Positions 58,641 through 64,000 of a DNA stretch of 64,000 bases are shown one piece after another. The stretch is from the NCBI RefSeq assembly GCF_000384815.1, contig NZ_ARQF01000019.1:1-64000 (forward strand), written 5' to 3'. The position numbers were made by a program, and so were the translations under genes. A model generated the notes under the pieces. That model made no database searches. It saw only the letters and a list, made by a program, of their open reading frames with translations, and was not told the origin of the DNA. Numbering within the stretch: position 1 is the first letter of the stretch; every line of letters starts with the position of its first letter. This DNA comes from Halodesulfovibrio aestuarii DSM 17919 = ATCC 29578 (GTDB taxonomy: Bacteria; Desulfobacterota; Desulfovibrionia; Desulfovibrionales; Desulfovibrionaceae).

Positions 58641-59008
58641 CAAAAAATTCTTTTGTGAATGCAAGAAAGACCGCACATTGTGCGGTCTTTTTTTATACCA
58701 AGTACGAGCATGATAATGCACACCTCAGACGAGTTTTTTGCACCTCCAATGGAAGAGATTACCATACGTGATCATTGGATTCTCAAGAACAGCCTCCTGA
58801 CGCAAAAAACAGCGGAAAAGACACTTCCCTGCCGTGGATTTCTTCGGATAACTCTATTTGCGCTTTGCTGATTATTTCGTTTTTAGCTACAAACTCACTG
58901 TTCAACCAAAGAAAAAAGAGTTTTCCTTCACATGCCGCTGTTGAGAATGTAGTATTGATTGAGTCAGTTATTTATCTTTTTTCAGCTTTCTAATCACGGT
59001 TGCCGACT
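58641..59008. other. Intergenic region upstream of the LytTR regulator
   Basis: After the rny terminator I see no gene with a ribosome site. It presumably holds the promoter of the 59009 operon, but no confident elements can be picked. Confidence 0.4.
58666..58694 (+). terminator. Intrinsic terminator of rny
   Basis: A perfect 10-bp stem AAAGACCGCA (58666-58675) with TGCGGTCTTT (58681-58690), loop CATTG, then a T run. Confidence 0.92.
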
Positions 59009-59893
59009 ATGTTACCAACACTCCTTGTTCATCCAGATCCGGAAATCCGCACACAGCTCCGAAATTTTTTCGAACCTGTTGATTTCGTACGTATAGTGGG
59101 CGAGGCCGTGCATGTGGACGAAGCACTGGAATTGCTCGGTGCCATTGAGTACGCTGTTCTGGTCGTGGCGGTTTCCATAAAAGAGCCTCACGACGGTTTT
59201 GAACTCACACGACGACTCCGCGGACGCACCAAACAGCCTGCTCTCATTTTTCTTGCAGACAATGAGGATGATGCCTTTACCGCGTTTGAACTTGACGCCA
59301 CTGATTACCTCATTTTTCCTTGTACACAGGAACGATTCGCACGTTCTGTTACCCGCCTTGAACAATTCAAAATGCATTTCAACCTTGCACAAGAGCCTTC
59401 TACACAATGGCAGGAGTCAACAACCAGAAATACATCCGGCTCAAGGCAAGAAGAACCCGAACAAACTCTGCAACTCCCGTTGGAAGAGGAAGAGCAAGAG
59501 CAGTTCCTCCATGCCCTCCGACAAGCATGGGAATTTACAGAAAAATTTCGCCCTGCTGAAATTGAAAAGCTTGCAATTACTTCCGGTGGGCGCACCATGC
59601 TATTGCCGTACCACGAGATTATCTTTATCGAAGCCAGTGAAGACTACACCTATGTTCATACAGCTTCAGAAAAGCATCTGACTTCGTACAGATTGAAAAT
59701 TCTTGAAGCCAGACTGCGGCCGCATAATTTTTTCCGAGCACACCGAAAATTTCTTGTAAATCTGGACATGGTTACCGAAATCGCTTCGCTTCCCGGTTCA
59801 AACTTTATGCTGCGAACTGCAGGACGCACCCGCATCGAAATTCCTATCAGCCGCAGGCGGTTAGGTGAACTCAAACAAGTTCTGGGGCTATAG
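59009..59893 (+). CDS. LytTR-type response regulator with a degenerate receiver domain
   Basis: A 294-residue protein with an N-terminal receiver-like domain (about 4-120), an acidic linker (about 128-165) and a C-terminal LytTR DNA-binding domain (about 190-290: YHEIIFIEASEDYTYVHT, FFRAHRKFLVNLDMV). In the receiver the phospho-acceptor Asp position reads Ser (VVAVSIKEPHDG), the switch Thr region reads FLADNED, and the conserved Lys before Pro is Phe (YLIFPCTQERF). It should therefore not be phosphorylated in the normal way. It ends one base before acs. Start ATG 59009 rather than TTG 59000; both lack a good ribosome site. Confidence 0.85.
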   Translation: MLPTLLVHPDPEIRTQLRNFFEPVDFVRIVGEAVHVDEALELLGAIEYAVLVVAVSIKEPHDGFELTRRLRGRTKQPALIFLADNEDDAFTAFELDATDYLIFPCTQERFARSVTRLEQFKMHFNLAQEPSTQWQESTTRNTSGSRQEEPEQTLQLPLEEEEQEQFLHALRQAWEFTEKFRPAEIEKLAITSGGRTMLLPYHEIIFIEASEDYTYVHTASEKHLTSYRLKILEARLRPHNFFRAHRKFLVNLDMVTEIASLPGSNFMLRTAGRTRIEIPISRRRLGELKQVLGL

Positions 59894-59894
59894 C

Positions 59895-61868
59895 ATGACA
59901 GACAACACACAACAAACCTCCAACGGCACTGTTGAATCACTTTTAACGGAACAACGTGTTTTCCGTCCTTTGCCGCGTGTTATTGCAGATTCTGCTGTAA
60001 ACCCTGCCGATCTTAAACATGCTCACGATAGAGCACACGCCAATCGTTTAGCCTACTGGGAAGATGCGGCTGAACGCCTTCAGTGGTACCGCCGTTGGGA
60101 CACCGTACTTAACAATACTGATGCCCCCTTCTATAAATGGTTTTACGGCGCACGTTGCAATATTGTTCACAATGCACTCGACAGGCACATAACATCTCCC
60201 AACCGCAACAAGCTTGCACTTATCTGGGAAGGAGAGCCGGGTGATACAAGACGACTCACATATTTTGAACTCTACAGAGAAGTAAACAAATGCGCTAATG
60301 CACTGCGCGAACTCGGCGTCTCCAAAGGAGACAGAGTTGTTATCTATCTCCCGTCGCTACCGGAAACAGTGGTCTCCATGCTTGCAGCTGCTAAAATCGG
60401 CGCAATTCACAGTGTCGTGTTTGCAGGTTTTTCCGCCAATGCCCTCGCCGAACGCATTGAAGATGCGAAACCGAAAATTATTATCACGGTTGATGCCTTC
60501 TATCGTAATGGTCGTATTCTAACACTAAAACCACTCGTAGATGAGGCACTGGAACAAACTATACATTCCGTAGACCACACCATTGTTGTACACCGCACTC
60601 ATGTTACCGTCCCCATGGACGCCAAAAAAGATCTCTGGTGGCACGACATCATGCGTGAAAAATCATACGAGTCCATAACAGAGAGCATGGACGCCACCGA
60701 CCCGCTTTTTATGCTCTACACTTCCGGTACAACAGACAAGCCCAAAGGCGTAGTACACTCACATGGTGGTTACATGGTCGGTGTCCATCACACGTTCACA
60801 CAGGTTTTCGACAATAATGCCACTGATATTTTCTGGTGTACTGCCGATGTCGGCTGGATTACGGGGCACTCTTATGTCGTCTACGGCCCGCTTATGGCAG
60901 GTACCACGACATTTATGTATGAAGGGCATCCGCTTTATCCGGAAGCAGGAAGATTATGGTCTGTCGTGGAACGATGGGGAATTTCTGTACTCTATACAGT
61001 GCCTACACTTATCCGTATGCTTATGCGTTTCGGAGAAGAATATGCCCAGCGGCATGATCTGAGCACATTGCGTCTGCTCGGCACTGTAGGTGAACCTATT
61101 TCACCGGAAGCATGGGTCTGGTTCCATAAGCACATAGGTAGAGGGAAATGCCCACTGCTGGATACATGGTGGCAGACAGAAACGGGGATGATAATGATTT
61201 CCCCCTACCCGATTTCCGTTCTTAAACCGGGTTCTGTAGCTCGCCCGCTGCCAGCAATTGATATTGATATTGTTGATGATGACGGCAACACAGTCCCGAC
61301 AGGTAAAGGCGGCTATCTAATCATCAAACAACCTTGGCCTGCCATGATTACGACCTTATTCAACGATGATCAGGCGTACATAGATACTTATTGGTCACAC
61401 TTCCCCGGCTATTATTGCTCCGGAGATATTGCCCGGAAGGACGAGGACGGATACATCTGGCTACAGGGTCGTGCAGATGATGTTATTATGATTTCAGGGC
61501 ATCGATTCGGTACCGCTGAATTTGAAGCAGCTCTCGCAACGCACCCACTGGTTGCAGAATGTGCTGTCATTGGTATTCCTGATCCTATACGCGGCGAAGT
61601 GGCAAAAGCATTTGTCGTCTTGAAAGAACAGACTGACGCAATGTACTTTATGGACGAGGAAGACGAGACGGAACAGCAACTTATTGAGCACACTCGAGCA
61701 GAATTAGGGTCGATCGCAGTTCTTGGTTCTGTGGAGATCCGTGATGCGCTACCGCGTAACCGAAGCGGTAAAATCATGCGCAGGCTACTGCGTGCTGAAA
61801 TAACCGGTGGAGACATTGGTGATACCAGCACCTTGGAAGAAGACCCGTTCTGGGCAACTATAAAGTAG
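59895..61868 (+). CDS. acs: Acetate-CoA ligase (acetyl-CoA synthetase)
   Basis: A 657-residue AMP-forming enzyme that makes acetyl-CoA from acetate, ATP and CoA. Motifs are YTSGTTDKPKGVVHSHGGY (about 274-292, AMP-binding P-loop), DTWWQTETGM (about 418-427), and at the C-terminus PRNRSGKIMRRLLR with the lysine that is acetylated for control in other bacteria. The frame is open ten codons upstream into the LytTR gene; ATG 59895 is preferred. The close spacing suggests that the LytTR regulator and acs share a transcript. Confidence 0.95.
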   Translation: MTDNTQQTSNGTVESLLTEQRVFRPLPRVIADSAVNPADLKHAHDRAHANRLAYWEDAAERLQWYRRWDTVLNNTDAPFYKWFYGARCNIVHNALDRHITSPNRNKLALIWEGEPGDTRRLTYFELYREVNKCANALRELGVSKGDRVVIYLPSLPETVVSMLAAAKIGAIHSVVFAGFSANALAERIEDAKPKIIITVDAFYRNGRILTLKPLVDEALEQTIHSVDHTIVVHRTHVTVPMDAKKDLWWHDIMREKSYESITESMDATDPLFMLYTSGTTDKPKGVVHSHGGYMVGVHHTFTQVFDNNATDIFWCTADVGWITGHSYVVYGPLMAGTTTFMYEGHPLYPEAGRLWSVVERWGISVLYTVPTLIRMLMRFGEEYAQRHDLSTLRLLGTVGEPISPEAWVWFHKHIGRGKCPLLDTWWQTETGMIMISPYPISVLKPGSVARPLPAIDIDIVDDDGNTVPTGKGGYLIIKQPWPAMITTLFNDDQAYIDTYWSHFPGYYCSGDIARKDEDGYIWLQGRADDVIMISGHRFGTAEFEAALATHPLVAECAVIGIPDPIRGEVAKAFVVLKEQTDAMYFMDEEDETEQQLIEHTRAELGSIAVLGSVEIRDALPRNRSGKIMRRLLRAEITGGDIGDTSTLEEDPFWATIK

Positions 61869-61874
61869 GACGAA

Positions 61875-62549
61875 ATGGCATTAAAAATAGCAGTACTTGC
61901 GTCTGGATCAGGCTCCAATCTACAATCCATTATTGATGCCGTTGAGCGCGGTTCGTTAAAAGCAGATATACGTCTGGTACTATGCAACCGAAGTGATGCC
62001 TATGCACTCGAACGCGCCAAAAAAGCCGGAATTCCCACAACAACGATTCTCCATGCCGACTACAAAAGCAGGGAAACATTTGATGCGGCTATGATTGAAC
62101 AACTGCAAGCTGCTGATATTGATATTGTTGTTCTCGCAGGTTTTATGCGCATATTAACTCCTTTGTTCATTCAAACATTTGCAGGACGCATTATTAATAT
62201 CCACCCTGCGTTGCTGCCTTCATTTAAAGGAGCACACGGCATTACGGACGCTGTTAAGTACGGTGTAACACTGGCAGGATGTACAGTACATTTCGTTGAT
62301 GAAATCATGGATAATGGTGCTATTATTGCTCAAGCAGTGGTACCCTTTACATCTGAAGAACCAGTAGAAGTTGTGCAAAATCGAGTTCTTAAGCTTGAGC
62401 ACCGCATTTACCCGCAAGTGCTACAATGGATTTCCACAGGACGTGTAACTCTGAACGGACGTAAAGTTTTTGTGCAGGACATCGGATTACCCAAAGTGCC
62501 CTCTGACGGTAGCTTTATCGTTTCACCTCAATTAGAAGATGGATTTTAG
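61875..62549 (+). CDS. purN: Phosphoribosylglycinamide formyltransferase
   Basis: A 224-residue folate-dependent GAR transformylase of purine synthesis. Visible motifs are VLASGSGSNLQSIID (about 8-22), FMRILTPLFI and INIHPALLPSFKGAHG with the catalytic Asn and His (about 105-120), and VDEIMDNGAII with the catalytic Asp. AGGACG precedes the ATG. It starts 6 bases after acs; the pairing with acs has no obvious metabolic reason. Confidence 0.95.
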   Translation: MALKIAVLASGSGSNLQSIIDAVERGSLKADIRLVLCNRSDAYALERAKKAGIPTTTILHADYKSRETFDAAMIEQLQAADIDIVVLAGFMRILTPLFIQTFAGRIINIHPALLPSFKGAHGITDAVKYGVTLAGCTVHFVDEIMDNGAIIAQAVVPFTSEEPVEVVQNRVLKLEHRIYPQVLQWISTGRVTLNGRKVFVQDIGLPKVPSDGSFIVSPQLEDGF

Positions 62550-62552
62550 GTA

Positions 62553-63524
62553 ATGAAAACAGGGCGAGTGAATCTGGCTTCAGTGAATCTTAATTTGCTT
62601 GTTGCGCTTAAAGCACTGCTTGATGAAGGCAATGTTACCCGTGCAGCAAGTCGCTTAAATATTACACAAAGCGGTATGAGTAAAAACCTGAGGAATCTTC
62701 GGGAACTCTTCGATGACCCACTTCTCGTCCGCAGTGGAAACAACTTTGCTCTCACAGAACGCGCCATTGAGCTAAATCAGGATCTGGAACGCATTCTTGG
62801 TGAGGTAACCGAACTACTTGACCGCAGCAGCTTCGAGCCAGCGGAATGTGACCGAACCTTTACCTTTGCTACATCAGACTATGTGGCAGAATACATCTTT
62901 CCCAAGGTATTAGAAAACTACCTGAAAGTTGCTCCAAATATATCCATCAGACTCGAGATAGCGGACAGTTCAACAATCAGTAAATTATCGAATGGTTCCT
63001 ACGATCTCATTACTTCCATGCTTGATTCACAATATCAGGGTTTGCATCACCTCGTTATCGGACGAGATCAGTTTGCATGTTGCATGCGTAAAAATCATCC
63101 TCTAATGCTCCGCGGTGGAGGGATTTCTCTCAACGAATACTGTACACTTGATCATGCTATCATTACGGGTGGCGGCGACAAGGTACAAGTTATAGACGCA
63201 GAACTGGCTAAAATTGGACAACGGCGGACAATACGTTTTGCAGCTCCACTCTTCACGACAGTCTGTAAAGTTGTAAGCGGTTCTGATATGATTGCGACTA
63301 TGCCGAGCCATATCGCGAGCAATCTTGCACCGGAGTTCGGTCTTTCATGGTGTGCTCTCCCCTTCTATGTTGAGTCGTTTGACTACACCATTGCGTGGCA
63401 TGAGCGACATCACCATGATGCCTCACACATTTGGTTCCGGAATACAATGCAGCAGCTTGTTCAAGCCAGTCTTTACAGCTACATGGCACAGGAATCGACG
63501 AGCAACGTTTTGTGCGTACTATAG
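62553..63524 (+). CDS. LysR-family transcriptional regulator
   Basis: A 323-residue protein with an N-terminal winged HTH (about 12-70, ALLDEGNVTRAASRLNITQS) and a periplasmic-binding-like effector domain (about 95-300). It resembles the NodD/NahR/LeuO-type branch, which has FDDPLLVRSG after the HTH. The start lies 3 bases after purN, so it is probably co-transcribed with it and may regulate genes elsewhere or its own unit. The effector is unknown. Confidence 0.9.
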   Translation: MKTGRVNLASVNLNLLVALKALLDEGNVTRAASRLNITQSGMSKNLRNLRELFDDPLLVRSGNNFALTERAIELNQDLERILGEVTELLDRSSFEPAECDRTFTFATSDYVAEYIFPKVLENYLKVAPNISIRLEIADSSTISKLSNGSYDLITSMLDSQYQGLHHLVIGRDQFACCMRKNHPLMLRGGGISLNEYCTLDHAIITGGGDKVQVIDAELAKIGQRRTIRFAAPLFTTVCKVVSGSDMIATMPSHIASNLAPEFGLSWCALPFYVESFDYTIAWHERHHHDASHIWFRNTMQQLVQASLYSYMAQESTSNVLCVL

Positions 63525-63535
63525 CGGAGAAAAGT

Positions 63536-64000
63536 ATGAATAATGAAAATGCAGACGTACGTAGTCTTTCCTTATCTAAGGCAGACAAAGACTATTTGAA
63601 AAAACTCGTGCAGTGGAGCATTACCACATATTTTGAAGGAGCACATACTCTTGATGATAAGGTTGTCCCTAAGCCGCAAAACAAGCTGCTGACGCAAGAG
63701 CTTGGGGCCTTTGTCACGCTTAAAAAAAATGACACGCTGCGTGGTTGCATTGGTAATGTCGTCGGGCAAGGCCCATTATACCTTACAGTTGCCCGCATGG
63801 CACGCGCTGCAGCATTTGAAGACCCTCGCTTTCCCCAAGTATCAGAATCGGAATTTGCAGAGCTTTCTGTAGAAATATCCATCATGGGACCAATCACCAT
63901 CTGTCCGGATACCAATCGTATAGAAATCGGAATCCACGGGCTTATCATACGACACGGAGCATACTCCGGCCTTTTGCTCCCGCAGGTTGCAAAAGAATGG
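63536..64000 (+). CDS. AMMECR1-domain protein, N-terminal 155 residues (partial)
   Basis: The frame starts at ATG 63536 with GGAGAAAAG upstream and runs off the right edge. Residues 55-155 are an AMMECR1 domain: GAFVTLKKNDTLRGCIGN with the invariant LRGCIG, ARAAAFEDPRFP, and ELSVEISIMGPI, GLIIRHGAYSGLLLPQVA. In many anaerobes this domain is part of the AmmeMemoRadiSam system with a Memo-type dioxygenase-like protein and a radical SAM protein; those would lie beyond the window. The biochemical role is unknown. Confidence 0.88.
   Translation, partial: MNNENADVRSLSLSKADKDYLKKLVQWSITTYFEGAHTLDDKVVPKPQNKLLTQELGAFVTLKKNDTLRGCIGNVVGQGPLYLTVARMARAAAFEDPRFPQVSESEFAELSVEISIMGPITICPDTNRIEIGIHGLIIRHGAYSGLLLPQVAKEW

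Overview
This window looks like a core chromosomal segment of a member of the Desulfovibrionales (sulfate-reducing Desulfobacterota), probably a marine, moderate-G+C relative such as Halodesulfovibrio. That placement is an inference. It rests on the split ATP synthase (atpI-atpB-atpE followed by rex at one locus, atpF'-atpF-atpH-atpA-atpG-atpD-atpC at another), a presumed LapA-type RTX adhesin, diguanylate cyclases, flagellar genes mixed with housekeeping genes, and the general character of the proteins. I see no rRNA, tRNA, CRISPR array, insertion sequence or prophage.

Layout. 1-7.4 kb (mostly minus strand): N-terminus of a giant surface adhesin with a LapG-type cleavage motif, a Fur regulator, a large M16C peptidase, a diguanylate cyclase paired with an unknown helical protein, and an unknown protein paired with an excisionase-like HTH protein. 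7.7-11.7 kb (minus): thiD, proB, obgE, rpmA and rplU, separated by clear terminators. 11.7-13.4 kb: a 1.66-kb block with no convincing gene but with hairpins and two terminators that suggest small RNAs. 13.4-18.9 kb: rmlA, a 46-residue membrane protein, rlmD, then atpI/atpB/atpE and rex with two candidate Rex operators. 19-24.7 kb: SAM hydroxide adenosyltransferase, cobS, fliJ, a MotE-like protein, truA, fliM and a coiled-coil membrane protein. 24.8-29 kb: RACo-like Fe-S protein, Rsm22-family protein, lipB and lipA in one operon. 29-41.6 kb: glycerate kinase, HU, a GyrI-like/lipoprotein/TPR operon, a structured RNA candidate on the minus strand at about 35 kb, a metallo-beta-lactamase-fold protein, an M29 aminopeptidase, a second diguanylate cyclase, a ZIP transporter, two members of a small unknown protein family, ogt and a radical SAM protein. 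42.8-48.5 kb: the cell-shape cluster mreB-mreC-mreD-mrdA-rodA-bactofilin. 48.9-54.7 kb: atpF' to atpC. 55-58.6 kb: glmU, zapB-like, zapA, rny. 59-64 kb: a LytTR regulator with a degenerate receiver, acs, purN, a LysR regulator and the start of an AMMECR1-domain protein.

How the parts connect. Energy status probably feeds back on ATP synthase through Rex, an NADH/NAD+ sensor. Biofilm and motility are represented by the adhesin, two cyclic-di-GMP synthases and flagellar parts. Fe-S and lipoate chemistry is concentrated in the 24.8-29 kb operon. The least explained sequence is the structured noncoding DNA at 12.0-13.0 kb and 35.0-35.2 kb. At the latter, G-U wobble pairs in two separate stems indicate that the minus strand is the functional RNA.
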